Below, in pieces: positions 25,957 through 35,295 of a stretch of 64,000 nucleotides of DNA. The DNA lies in assembly GCF_900187605.1 (NCBI RefSeq), contig NZ_FYEA01000008.1, forward strand, positions 310,001-374,000, given 5' to 3'. The notes under the pieces are model-generated. The model worked only from the letters and a program-made list of their open reading frames with translations. It was not told the DNA's origin and searched no databases. This stretch comes from Pseudomonas sp. Irchel 3H7. GTDB lineage: Bacteria; Pseudomonadota; Gammaproteobacteria; Pseudomonadales; Pseudomonadaceae. Position 1 is the first letter of the stretch, and each line of letters opens with the position of its first letter. The position numbers and the translations under genes are program-made.

Positions 25957-26357
25957 CCGTACGCAGCAGCGGTACTCAACCCATTCACATCGAGCAGGAT
26001 GTCGTGCTCGCGCGCCAGACCGCACGCAAACTGGCCACCGAATGCGGAATGCGCCTGATCGACCTGACCAAAATGGTCACGGCGGTCAGCGAACTGGCGC
26101 GTAACACCATGGTTTACGGTGGTGGCGGCGACATGGACTGGCAGATCCTCGATGAAGATCACAAGGTCGGTCTGCGCCTGACCTTCCGCGACGAAGGCCC
26201 GGGCATTGCCGACATCAAACTGGCGATGACCGACGGCTGGACCTCCGGCAGCGGCATGGGCCTGGGTCTGACCGGGGCGAAACGCCTGGTTGAAGAGTTC
26301 GAACTGGAAACAGAGCCCGGCAAGGGCACACGAATAACGATTACCCGATGGACATGA
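25953..26357 (+). CDS. rsbT: RsbT switch kinase
   Basis: A 134-residue kinase of the GHKL (HATPase_c) type. The N box is VSELARNTMVYGGGGD (Asn51), the G1 box RDEGPGI (Asp80) and the G2 box SGSGMGLGL (99-106), all intact. RsbT phosphorylates RsbR and RsbS under stress and then leaves to activate a partner phosphatase. In Bacillus that partner is RsbU; no RsbU gene is seen here, so the target is probably one of the next three proteins. The gene overlaps its downstream neighbour by 10 bases. Confidence 0.93.
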   Translation: MTVRSSGTQPIHIEQDVVLARQTARKLATECGMRLIDLTKMVTAVSELARNTMVYGGGGDMDWQILDEDHKVGLRLTFRDEGPGIADIKLAMTDGWTSGSGMGLGLTGAKRLVEEFELETEPGKGTRITITRWT

Positions 26358-27364
26358 ATATCAGCGGGTCGATGACCCAGGTTTTACTGATCGAGGACAG
26401 CAGCCAGATCGGCTACGCACGGCGTACGGCGCAACAACTGGCCGAACAGCATGGCTTCGACGAGCGCGATGCCGGGCGTGTGGCATTGGTGGCGACGGAG
26501 CTGGCGAGTAACGTGCTCAAGCACGCCAACCACGGTGAGATGCACCTGCGGGTGCTGCCGCGCATTGATGGTTTCGGCATTGAGTTGCTCGCTATCGACC
26601 GTGCTCAGGGGTTTGATTTGCAGGCCTGTATGCCCGACGGCTTCTCCACCGGAGGCACCCAAGGCATTGGCCTCGGCTCGATATCACGCCAGGCTGAAGT
26701 GTTTGATGTGTACGCGGATGCCCGTGGCGCGGTGTTACTGGCCCGGTTTTATCCTCGCTCGGATCGCGAACCGGACATGCATTTTGGAGTCAGCCAGCAC
26801 TCGCTGCACAACGATCCCGCCTGCGGCGATGTCTGGCACCTGGCGTATGACAACGGCAGCGTCAGCGCGCTGATCATCGACGGTCTGGGGCACGGTGAAG
26901 ACGCCGAACGCGCCGGGCTGGCAGGCGCAGAAACCTTCGCCCTGACACCGTTTGCCGAGCCGGTGATGCTGATGGAAGACATGCACCGCGACATGATCGG
27001 CACTCGTGGCGGCGCCGTCGCGTTTACCCAGTTCGATGCTCGCCGCGACAGCCTGACCTTTGCCGGCGTCGGCAATATCGGCGCCAGCCTGATCAACGCC
27101 GACAAATCCCGTGGCCTCGCCTCGCACCCGGGCATTGTCGGCGTGCAATACCGGAAAGCCCGGCCTTTTGACTATGCTCACGTGAACGGACATCTATTGA
27201 TCATGTACAGCGACGGCTTGCAGTCCCGTTGGAATCTTCAAGACTACCCCGGTCTGGTGCACCGCCATCCCGCCGTGATAGCCGGCGTCCTGCACCGCGA
27301 CTTCTGTCGCGGGCGCGACGATGTAACGGTGCTGGTCGTTGCCCTGGAGGCCGCCCATGGCTGA
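26348..27364 (+). CDS. RsbW-like ATPase fused to RsbX-like phosphatase
   Basis: A 338-residue fusion. The first part (about 10-135) is a GHKL anti-sigma-like ATPase with VALVATELASNVLKHANHGE and GTQGIGLGSISRQ. The second part (about 145-335) is a PP2C/SpoIIE-type serine phosphatase with ALIIDGLGHGEDAERAG, GAVAFTQFDARRDSLTFAG, LLIMYSDGLQSRW and GRDDVTVLVVALE. In Bacillus RsbX resets the stressosome by dephosphorylating RsbR and RsbS. The fusion could join resetting to a second kinase activity. It overlaps both neighbours, so expression is coupled. Confidence 0.87.
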   Translation: MDMNISGSMTQVLLIEDSSQIGYARRTAQQLAEQHGFDERDAGRVALVATELASNVLKHANHGEMHLRVLPRIDGFGIELLAIDRAQGFDLQACMPDGFSTGGTQGIGLGSISRQAEVFDVYADARGAVLLARFYPRSDREPDMHFGVSQHSLHNDPACGDVWHLAYDNGSVSALIIDGLGHGEDAERAGLAGAETFALTPFAEPVMLMEDMHRDMIGTRGGAVAFTQFDARRDSLTFAGVGNIGASLINADKSRGLASHPGIVGVQYRKARPFDYAHVNGHLLIMYSDGLQSRWNLQDYPGLVHRHPAVIAGVLHRDFCRGRDDVTVLVVALEAAHG

Positions 27365-28232
27365 GTCGCCGATTCTGAGCAGCACCGAGCAGGCTGCGCT
27401 GATTGCGCAGTTGCAGAGCGAAACCGCGGCGCTGCGCGAAGAACTCGATGAAACCAATCAGGGCGTGCTGGCGCTGTACGCCGAACTCGATATACAGGCT
27501 GAGGAATTGCGCCAGGCCTCGGACTTGAAAAGCCGTTTCCTGTCGTACATGAGCCATGAGTTCCGCACGCCACTGGGTTCGATCCTGAGCATCAACAGCC
27601 TGCTCGCCGACGAACTCGACGGCCCGCTCAGTCCCGAGCAACACAAGCAGGTAGCGTTCGTCAGCACGGCTGCGCGCGAACTCAGCGACATGGTCGATGA
27701 CCTGCTCGATCTGGCGAAGATCGAGGCCGGGCGCATCAGCATTTCTCCGGCGTGGTTCGACATGTTCGATCTGTTCTCCGCCCTGCGCGGGATGTTCCGG
27801 CCGATTGTCGATGCCAGCGCCGTGGACCTGATATTCGAGGAACCGGTCGGTTTGCCGCGCCTGTACACCGACGACAAGAAACTTGCACAGATCCTGCGCA
27901 ACTTCATTTCCAACTCGCTGAAGTTCACCACCCGTGGCGAAGTGCGGGTTTCCGCGCGGCTCGAAGGTGCGGACAAGGTGCGCTTTGCCGTCAGTGACAC
28001 CGGAATCGGTATCGCACCAGAGCTGCATGGTGCATTGTTCGAGGACTTTTCCCAGGTCGACTCGCCGTTGCAGAAACGCCTGCGCGGCACCGGGCTGGGC
28101 CTGTCACTGTGTAAACGCTTCGCCGCCCTGCTCGGCGGTGAAGTCGGGCTGGAAAGCACGCCGGGGGTCGGCTCGACCTTTTTCGTGATCATTCCGCTGG
28201 CGATCGCTCTGGAGAACGTCGATGAAACGTGA
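27357..28232 (+). CDS. Soluble sensor histidine kinase of the Rsb operon
   Basis: A 291-residue kinase. Residues 1-55 form a coiled coil (AALIAQLQSETAALREELDE), then the HisKA box FLSYMSHEFRTPLGSILSI with the phospho-His, and a HATPase domain with FISNSLKFTTRGEVRVS, SDTGIGIAPEL and LRGTGLGLSLCKRFA. There is no membrane segment and no sensor domain, so the input probably comes from the stressosome proteins encoded just before. The start MAESPILSS overlaps the previous gene; the end overlaps the next by 11 bases. Confidence 0.9.
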   Translation: MAESPILSSTEQAALIAQLQSETAALREELDETNQGVLALYAELDIQAEELRQASDLKSRFLSYMSHEFRTPLGSILSINSLLADELDGPLSPEQHKQVAFVSTAARELSDMVDDLLDLAKIEAGRISISPAWFDMFDLFSALRGMFRPIVDASAVDLIFEEPVGLPRLYTDDKKLAQILRNFISNSLKFTTRGEVRVSARLEGADKVRFAVSDTGIGIAPELHGALFEDFSQVDSPLQKRLRGTGLGLSLCKRFAALLGGEVGLESTPGVGSTFFVIIPLAIALENVDET

Positions 28233-30165
28233 CATCCGCCTGTTGATCGTCGACGACAACGTCGCCACCCGCTACGCCCTGCGCCGACGGCTGGAGCGTC
28301 ACGGCTACGAGGTGCTGGAGGCCGGCACCGGCGGCGAGGGGCTGGCGCTGATCGACAGCGAAGCGCTCGATGCGTTGATTCTCGACGTCAATCTGCCGGA
28401 CATGAGCGGCTTCGACATCGTGCGCAAACTGCGCGCAGATACCCGCACGGCGCTGCTACCCGTTATTCATGTGTCAGCTGCGTCGATCCAGACCGGCGAC
28501 ATCATCACCGGCCTCGACGCCGGTGCCGATGCCTACCTGATTCACCCGGTTGACCCGGATGTGCTGCTGGCCACCCTGCGCACGTTGCTGCGAGTACGCG
28601 ACACGGAAAATGCCCTGCGCGAAAGTGAAGCGCGGTTTCGCGAGATTTTCGTCAACGTCTCCGCACCGATCGCGGTGCTCGATGCCAGCCTCAAGGTGCA
28701 CGAATGCAACCATGCCTTCACACAACTGATTCTCGACAATCGGGATCCGCAGGCCCTGCGTGAATGCTTCGCCGAAGATCAGAGCGCCATCCTCAATGAG
28801 CTGCGCCTGCGTCTGGTCGATGGCGAGCGCTGGAAAGGCACGCTGAACATGCGCGTGCAGGGCGAGATCCGCGAGACCGAGTGGCAGATTTCGCCGTACC
28901 GCACGCCCGAACTGAGCCTGGTCTTCGTTGAGGACGTTACCGAGCACCGCCACCGCGAGCGCTCGCATCTGGCGCGTCTGGATGACACCACCACGCAACT
29001 GGCCAAGGAAGTCGCCGAACGCGTGCGTGCCGAAGCGCAGTTGCTGCAGGTGCAGAAGATGGACGCACTGGGCAAACTCACCGGCGGTATCGCCCATGAC
29101 TTCAACAACCTGCTGACCGGAATCATCACCAGCCTCGAGCTGATCCAGAAACGCGTGGTCGATGGGCGTCTGGACAAGGTGCAGTTTTACTCCGAAGCGG
29201 CGCTGAATTCAGCGATGAGCGCTGCGTCCCTCACCCACCGCTTGCTGGCCTTTGCCCGTCAGCAACCACTGGATACACGGCCGGTCGACATCAACGAGCA
29301 AGTCCGTTCGCTGGAAGAATTGCTGGTGCGCACCATCGGTGAGCGGATCACCCTCAAGCTAGAGCTGACCAGCAAACCGGCCATCGCGCTGGTTGACCCA
29401 GTGCAGCTGGAAAGCGCGGTGTTGAATCTGGTGATCAACGCCCGGGATGCCCTGCCGGTGGGCGGCAATATATGGGTCAACACTTACGCCGCGTACTCCC
29501 ATGGCGATCCGAATCTGGCCGATGGCGCTTACGTGGCGCTGTCGGTGCGTGATGACGGTACGGGCATCGAGCACAATGTCATCGACAAGGTCTTCGATCC
29601 GTTTTTCACCACCAAACCGTTGGGCCAGGGTACGGGGCTGGGGTTGTCGACGATCTATGGTTTTGCCCGCCAGTCGGGTGGCGATGCACACATCCGCAGC
29701 GTCGCGCGGCGCGGCACCGAAGTGACGATCATGTTGCCGGCTAGCACCGACCCGACGGGGGCCGATATCCCTGCTCCCGTGGTCGATCCGCAAGGCAGCG
29801 GTGAGCATGTGCTGATTGTCGAGGATATGCCGTCGGTGCGCATGTTTGTCACTGAAGTGCTGGAGGACGCCGGTTATCGCTGCACCCAGGCGGCGGATAT
29901 CGAAACGGCGCTGGAGCGGTTGCAGAATGATCCGTCGATCAACCTGTTATTGACCGACGTCGGCCTGCCGCGCATGAGCGGTCGTGAATTAGCGGATGTG
30001 GCGCGGGGCTGGCGTGAGGGATTGCCGATTCTGTTCATGACCGGGTATGCGGAGACAGCGATCAATCGTCAGGTGTTTCTGGGCAGTGGCATGGACATGC
30101 TGGTCAAGCCGTTTCAGATCAGTGAGCTGCTCGAAAAGGTCCGCCGCACCCTTGATGGTGCCTGA
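28222..30165 (+). CDS. REC-PAS-histidine kinase-REC hybrid of the Rsb operon
   Basis: A 647-residue protein with four parts: a receiver (about 1-125; LILDVNLPDMSGFDIVRKL), a PAS-like part (about 135-240), a kinase core with LTGGIAHDFNNLLTGIITSL and GTGLGLSTIYGFARQSGG, and a C-terminal receiver (about 530-645; LLLTDVGLPRMSGRELADVA, MLVKPFQ). In the first receiver the usual Lys is replaced by His (AYLIHPVDP), while the second keeps Lys. It is probably the output of the stressosome: the upstream kinase could phosphorylate the first receiver. No DNA-binding or GGDEF output is present, so the final target lies elsewhere. Confidence 0.88.
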   Translation: MKRDIRLLIVDDNVATRYALRRRLERHGYEVLEAGTGGEGLALIDSEALDALILDVNLPDMSGFDIVRKLRADTRTALLPVIHVSAASIQTGDIITGLDAGADAYLIHPVDPDVLLATLRTLLRVRDTENALRESEARFREIFVNVSAPIAVLDASLKVHECNHAFTQLILDNRDPQALRECFAEDQSAILNELRLRLVDGERWKGTLNMRVQGEIRETEWQISPYRTPELSLVFVEDVTEHRHRERSHLARLDDTTTQLAKEVAERVRAEAQLLQVQKMDALGKLTGGIAHDFNNLLTGIITSLELIQKRVVDGRLDKVQFYSEAALNSAMSAASLTHRLLAFARQQPLDTRPVDINEQVRSLEELLVRTIGERITLKLELTSKPAIALVDPVQLESAVLNLVINARDALPVGGNIWVNTYAAYSHGDPNLADGAYVALSVRDDGTGIEHNVIDKVFDPFFTTKPLGQGTGLGLSTIYGFARQSGGDAHIRSVARRGTEVTIMLPASTDPTGADIPAPVVDPQGSGEHVLIVEDMPSVRMFVTEVLEDAGYRCTQAADIETALERLQNDPSINLLLTDVGLPRMSGRELADVARGWREGLPILFMTGYAETAINRQVFLGSGMDMLVKPFQISELLEKVRRTLDGA

Positions 30166-30204
30166 CTGCAGCACCCACAGGAACTGATGTCGAACACAGA
30201 TCCA

Positions 30205-30296
30205 CTGTAGGAGTGAGCCTGCTCGCGATGGCGTCAGGTCAGCCAATTCATCTGTGACTGACACCCCGCTATCGCGAGCAGGCTCACTCCTACAGG
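30205..30296. repeat. Palindromic intergenic repeat, family C
   Basis: Inverted arms CTGTAGGAGTGAGCCTGCTC and GAGCAGGCTCACTCCTACAG with GCGATGGCG/CGCTATCGC inside. Other copies lie at 38115 and 54391. Located between convergent genes. Confidence 0.85.
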
Positions 30297-30338
30297 GGTC
30301 TTGTGGTGGACCCATACTTCGAATTCACCGCAAAAAAC

Positions 30339-30370
30339 TGTGGGAGCTGGCTTGCCAGCGATGAGGCCAG
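30339..30370. repeat. Single arm of family B repeat
   Basis: One arm only (TGTGGGAGCTGGCTTGCCAG, then CGATGAGGCCAG), without the inverted partner, just before the uvrA2 stop codon. Confidence 0.7.
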
Positions 30371-30387
30371 TGGCAGCACCGCATCTA

Positions 30388-33018
30388 TTAATTCAGGGCC
30401 CGAGCCAGAAACGGCGCCGTCCGGCTCTTCTTGCTCGCCGCAACCTTCTGCGGCGTGCCCGCCACGACAATCCTGCCGCCCTGATCCCCCGCCCCCGGCC
30501 CGATGTCGATCACCCAGTCACTCTGCGCCACCACGCGCATTTCGTGCTCGACCACGATCACCGTGTGCCCCGCCGTCACCAGCGTATCCAGTTGCTCCAG
30601 CAGCCGATCGACATCACGCGGATGCAACCCGGTGGTCGGTTCATCCAGCACATACAAGGTCGCGCCGCGCTGATTACGCTGCAACTCGGTAGCCAGTTTG
30701 ATCCGCTGCGCTTCACCGCCAGACAGCTCCGTGGCCGGTTGCCCGAGGCGCAGATAACCCAGGCCAATATCGCGCAGCACTTCCAGTGAACGACGAATCC
30801 CCGCTTGCTCGGAAAACACTGACACCGCTTCCTCGACGGTCAATTGCAGCACCTGGGCGATGCTCAAACCCTCCCAGAGAATCGCCAGGGTCTGCGGGTT
30901 GTACCGCGCGCCATGGCAGGTCGGGCACGGCGCATAAACGCTGGGCATGAACAACAACTCGACACTGACAAAGCCTTCGCCTTCGCACGTGGCGCAACGA
31001 CCCTTGGCGACGTTGAAGGAAAACTGCCCGGCGTCATAACCCGCCGCCCGTGCAGCGTCGGTCGCGGCGTAGAGCTTGCGTACGTTGTCGAACAACCCGG
31101 TGTAAGTCGCCAGATTGGAACGTGGCGTACGGCCGATGGGTTTCTGGTCGACCTGCACCAGTCGCTTGATCGACTCCAGCCCGGACGTGACCTGACCGCT
31201 GCTGACCTGCGGGGCGTCGTCTTCGAGGCTGAGTTCTTCCGGCTCGCTGTCCACCGTCGGCCGCCCCAACTGCGCGCCGACCAGTTCCAGCAAGGCCTGA
31301 CTGACCAGGCTCGACTTGCCGGAGCCGGAGACGCCCGTCACCGAGGTAAAGCAGCCCAAGGGAAATTCGGCACTGAGGTTGTTCAGATTATTGCGGGTGA
31401 TGCCCTCAAGTTTCAGCCACGCCGTCGGTTTACGTGCCGTTCTTGTCTGACGTTGCGATTCGGCAAACAGATAAGCACGAGTCTGCGATTGCTCGATCTC
31501 GGCCAGACCGGCGGGCGGGCCGCTGTACAGCACCTGCCCACCCTGCTCGCCCGCTGCCGGGCCGACATCGATCAGCCAGTCGGCGCGGCGCATGGTTTCC
31601 AGGTCATGCTCGACCACAAACAGCGTGTTGCCGTCCGCCTTCAAGCGCTGCAAGGCTTCGAACAACGCTTCGCCATCGGCTGGATGCAAACCGGCGGAAG
31701 GTTCGTCGAGCACATAAATCACACCAAACAACTGCGAGCCCAATTGTGTCGCCAGGCGCAAGCGCTGCAACTCACCCGACGACAGCGTTGGCGTACTGCG
31801 CTCCAGCGCCAGATAACCGAGGCCCAGATCGGTCAGCGTGCTGACGCGCTCCAGCAGATCCTCGGCAATACGCTGCGCCGCCAGACGTTTCTCCAGCGAC
31901 AGATTTGGCGTGTGGCGCACATCGGGCGCGCTGCCGTGCCCGCTGGCGCCATGGGCCACGCGTTGCTGACGGGCCTCGCGGGTTTGCGCGTGACTCAAGG
32001 TCTCGCCGGTTTCTTCGGCATGTTCCAGATAACTGGCCGCCGCCACCGGCCGTAATACCTCGGCCACTTGCAATAACGGCATTTGCGACAATTCGCCAAT
32101 GTCGTACCCGGCAAACGTCACCGACAACGCTTCACGTTTCAGGCGTTTGCCGTCGCATAACGGACAAGGGCTGCCGAGCATGAACTGTGAAACACGCTTC
32201 TTCATCAACGCACTTTGCGAATGAGTAAAGGTGTGCAGGATGTAGCGCCGGGCGCCGGTGAAGGTGCCTTGATAACTCGGCTCCATCTTGCGTTTGAGGG
32301 CGACCCGGGTTTCTTCCGGAGTCAGCCCGGCGTACACCGGCACGGTCGGGGTTTCTTCGGTGAAGAGAATCCAGTCGCGCTGTTTTTTCGGCAGTTTTTT
32401 CCACGGGATGTCGACGTCGATATCCATGGTCACGAGGATGTCGCGCAGGTTCTGCCCCTGCCACGCCAGCGGCCAGGACGCCACGGCGCGCTGGCGGATG
32501 GTCAGGTTGGGATCGGGCACCATCAGCGCCTCAGTGACTTCATAGACGCGGCCGAGGCCATGGCACTGCGGGCAGGCGCCTTGCGGGGTGTTCGGCGAAA
32601 AATCCTCGGCGTACAACATCGGCTGCCCCGGCGGATAACTGCCGGCGCGCGAATAGAGCATGCGGATCAGGCTCGACAACGTGGTCACACTGCCCACCGA
32701 CGAGCGCGTGCTCGGTGTGCCGCGTTGCTGTTGCAGGGCCACGGCCGGCGGCAGGCCTTCAATCGAGTCGACATCCGGTACGCCAACCTGATCGATCAGC
32801 CGTCGCGCATAGGGCGCCACCGATTCGAAGTAGCGGCGCTGGGCTTCGGCATACAAGGTCGAAAACGCCAGCGACGACTTGCCCGAGCCAGACACCCCGG
32901 TGAACACCACCAAGGCATCGCGGGGGATGTCGACGTCGATGTTTTTCAGGTTGTGTTCACGGGCGCCGCGCACCCGGACCATGCCGGTGGGCGCTTTGGA
33001 GGTGCGTTTGGAAGTCAT
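30388..33018 (-). CDS. UvrA-like ATPase of the shorter UvrA2 class
   Basis: An 876-residue excinuclease-A-like protein with two ABC modules. Both Walker A motifs are intact (TGVSGSGKSSLAFSTL and TGVSGSGKSSLVSQ), as are the signatures (LSSGELQRLRLATQL, LSGGEAQRIKLATEL). Zinc-type Cys pairs are seen in CPQCHGLG, CPLCDGKR, CATCEGEG and CPTCHGAR. It is shorter than UvrA (about 940), which fits UvrA2 proteins that lack the UvrB-binding domain. These are linked to tolerance of DNA-binding drugs or export-like roles; the exact function is unclear. It stands alone on the minus strand. Confidence 0.88.
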   Translation of the reverse strand: MTSKRTSKAPTGMVRVRGAREHNLKNIDVDIPRDALVVFTGVSGSGKSSLAFSTLYAEAQRRYFESVAPYARRLIDQVGVPDVDSIEGLPPAVALQQQRGTPSTRSSVGSVTTLSSLIRMLYSRAGSYPPGQPMLYAEDFSPNTPQGACPQCHGLGRVYEVTEALMVPDPNLTIRQRAVASWPLAWQGQNLRDILVTMDIDVDIPWKKLPKKQRDWILFTEETPTVPVYAGLTPEETRVALKRKMEPSYQGTFTGARRYILHTFTHSQSALMKKRVSQFMLGSPCPLCDGKRLKREALSVTFAGYDIGELSQMPLLQVAEVLRPVAAASYLEHAEETGETLSHAQTREARQQRVAHGASGHGSAPDVRHTPNLSLEKRLAAQRIAEDLLERVSTLTDLGLGYLALERSTPTLSSGELQRLRLATQLGSQLFGVIYVLDEPSAGLHPADGEALFEALQRLKADGNTLFVVEHDLETMRRADWLIDVGPAAGEQGGQVLYSGPPAGLAEIEQSQTRAYLFAESQRQTRTARKPTAWLKLEGITRNNLNNLSAEFPLGCFTSVTGVSGSGKSSLVSQALLELVGAQLGRPTVDSEPEELSLEDDAPQVSSGQVTSGLESIKRLVQVDQKPIGRTPRSNLATYTGLFDNVRKLYAATDAARAAGYDAGQFSFNVAKGRCATCEGEGFVSVELLFMPSVYAPCPTCHGARYNPQTLAILWEGLSIAQVLQLTVEEAVSVFSEQAGIRRSLEVLRDIGLGYLRLGQPATELSGGEAQRIKLATELQRNQRGATLYVLDEPTTGLHPRDVDRLLEQLDTLVTAGHTVIVVEHEMRVVAQSDWVIDIGPGAGDQGGRIVVAGTPQKVAASKKSRTAPFLARALN

Positions 33019-33049
33019 CGACCTGCCTTGGTAAAGGAATGTTCAGCGC

Positions 33050-35161
33050 TCAGTTGCCGAGAACCACCCGGATCATCTGCAACAAGGCTTCGGGGCTGTA
33101 CGGTTTGCCGAGCAAATGGGTGTCGGGGCTCAACTGGTGATTGCGCGAGATGATGTCGCGGGTGTGCCCGGAGGTGAACAGCACCGCCACCGGCGGCGTC
33201 TGCACCTTGGCCCAGGCGAACAGGTCGGAGCTTTTGATCAGCCCCGGCATGACCACGTCGGTGAAGATCAGGTCGACTTCGGTACCTTCCAGCAGCATTT
33301 GCATGGCCGCATCGCCGTGGCCGGCGGTCAACACGCGGTAACCCTCCTCGCGCAACAACTCGACCGCCGAAGCGCGCACCGCGTCGTTGTCTTCAACCAC
33401 CAGAATCGTCTCGTGGCCGCCACTCTGCTGCCGTTGCAGATTGGGCGATTCATCAAGGATCGGGCGCAGGCTGCGCGGGAAGTACAACTGCACCCGCGTG
33501 CCCTCGCCGACGGTACTGACGATCTCGACGTGGCCGCCACTCTGCTTGACGAAGCCGAACACCATGCTCAGGCCCAGCCCGGTGCCCTGGCCATCGGCCT
33601 TGGTGGTGAAAAACGGTTCAAACACCTGCTCGAGAATGTCTGGCGCAATGCCGGCGCCGCTGTCACTGACGGCAACCCGGACAAACTCGCCGGAGACGAT
33701 GCCTTTACCGGCGCAGAACTCGCGATCGAGGCGCACGTTGGCAGCGCTGAGCGCAATGGTGCCCTCGCCCTTCATCGCATCCCGAGCGTTGATCGCCAGA
33801 TTGAGAATGGCGTTTTCCAGCTGGTTGCGGTCGACGTTGATATGCCACGGTTGCTGCGGCAGCTGCACATCGATCTGAATGGTTTCGCCCAGCGCTCGCT
33901 GCAGCAATTCGCCGACACCTTCGAAGATCTGTCGCGGGTTACATACTGCCGGCGACAACGGCTGACGCCGGGCAAACGCGAGCAATTGCGAGGACAGCTT
34001 GGCACCGCGCTCGACCGCCGCCAGCGAGGCACTGACCCGGCGTTGCACGTTGGCATTGTTCGGTTCGTGGCGCGCGAGCAAATGCAGATTGCCGGCGATC
34101 ACTTGCAGCAGATTGTTGAAGTCATGGGCCACGCCCCCCGTCAGACCGCCAATGGCTTCGAGCTTCTGTGACTGGCGCAACTGCTCTTCAGCCGCCAGCC
34201 GCGCCTCGACCTCTTCGCCGACGCGCTGTTCAAGGTTGCGGGTAAATTTGAGCAGGGATTCTTCGGCGATCTTGCGTTCGTGGATGTCGATCAACACGCC
34301 GGGAAAGCGTAACGGCGCGCCGTGTTCGTCGAACTCACAGGCGCCACTGGCCAGCACCCAGGAATAACTGCCGTCACTGCGTCGCACGCGATACTCGGCG
34401 TTATACGGTTCACCGGTCTGCACGGAATGGGCGACGCGCTCTTGTACCCAGGCGTGGTCATCGGGGTGAATGCGCGACTCGGCAACGTCCTGGGCCAGAT
34501 TGCTCAGGTCCTGATCCGGTGGATAGGAGAACGTGCGGGCGAATCGTTCGTCTGCCGACAGCGTGTTGTTTTTCACGTCCCAGACAAACGAGCCAAGCAA
34601 GGCCCCGGCATTCAACGCCAGACGGACCCGCTCATTGTCGGCGCGGTAGGCTTGTTCCGCCGCCTGCCGCCGGCGTTCGGAGTGCACGAACTCGGTGGTT
34701 TCCACCACCATCGCCATGACCCCGGCCGGCTTGCCATCATCATTGGCCACCGGGCTGTAATACAGATCCATCCAGACGTCTTCGGGGACGCCATCGCGCA
34801 ACAACACCAGCTCTTTATTGCGAAACGACAAGGTGCCACCGGCCAGGCAGGTATCGACCACGTGCCGGTTGAAATCGGCGACTTCCGGCCAGCCCAGCTC
34901 TACCGGCGAACCGAGCAGATAGGGGTGGCGACCACCGGCAAACTTCGAATAGGCATCGTTGTAGATCATGTACCCGGCATAGCCCCAGAGCATGACCATC
35001 GGCAGTGGCGACGCCAGCATCAGTTGCACCGCACTGCACAGGCTGGCCGGCCAGCTGTTCAACGGGCCGAGTTCGGTGTGGCTCCAGTCGAACGCACTGA
35101 TGCGCCCGGCCATTTCGCCTTTCCAGCCCTCACAACCATGGCTATCGGATAAAAACTGCAT
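33050..35161 (-). CDS. Soluble PAS hybrid histidine kinase-receiver
   Basis: A 703-residue hybrid kinase without membrane segments. Two PAS domains come first (about 40-165, with MIYNDAYSKFAGGRHPYLLG; and about 180-305, with IHPDDHAWVQERVAHS and FPGVLIDIHERKIAEES). A coiled coil leads to the kinase box LTGGVAHDFNNLLQVIAGNL, a HATPase domain (NLAINARDAM, GTGLGLSMVFGFVKQSGG) and a C-terminal receiver (LIFTDVVMPGLIKSSDLFAW, LLGKPYSP). The core is close to that of the hybrid kinase at 28222, so they may be paralogues. The signal is unknown. It follows no operon. Confidence 0.9.
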   Translation of the reverse strand: MQFLSDSHGCEGWKGEMAGRISAFDWSHTELGPLNSWPASLCSAVQLMLASPLPMVMLWGYAGYMIYNDAYSKFAGGRHPYLLGSPVELGWPEVADFNRHVVDTCLAGGTLSFRNKELVLLRDGVPEDVWMDLYYSPVANDDGKPAGVMAMVVETTEFVHSERRRQAAEQAYRADNERVRLALNAGALLGSFVWDVKNNTLSADERFARTFSYPPDQDLSNLAQDVAESRIHPDDHAWVQERVAHSVQTGEPYNAEYRVRRSDGSYSWVLASGACEFDEHGAPLRFPGVLIDIHERKIAEESLLKFTRNLEQRVGEEVEARLAAEEQLRQSQKLEAIGGLTGGVAHDFNNLLQVIAGNLHLLARHEPNNANVQRRVSASLAAVERGAKLSSQLLAFARRQPLSPAVCNPRQIFEGVGELLQRALGETIQIDVQLPQQPWHINVDRNQLENAILNLAINARDAMKGEGTIALSAANVRLDREFCAGKGIVSGEFVRVAVSDSGAGIAPDILEQVFEPFFTTKADGQGTGLGLSMVFGFVKQSGGHVEIVSTVGEGTRVQLYFPRSLRPILDESPNLQRQQSGGHETILVVEDNDAVRASAVELLREEGYRVLTAGHGDAAMQMLLEGTEVDLIFTDVVMPGLIKSSDLFAWAKVQTPPVAVLFTSGHTRDIISRNHQLSPDTHLLGKPYSPEALLQMIRVVLGN

Positions 35162-35295
35162 CGACTGACTCAGTGTCCTGTGGTGATTGCCCGATAAATC
35201 GCGACGCCATAACGACGCAACGCCCGTCTGTTTCGAGCGTCATCAGTCGTATTGGTTTCATATGAGGTATAGCCGATTTCATCCTCGCCCGAAGC

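Noticed and set aside
24740..28232. A sigma-B type operon as in Bacillus
   Set aside because: RsbR, RsbS and RsbT are present, but there is no sigma-B, RsbV or RsbU gene; the downstream genes are two-component kinases.
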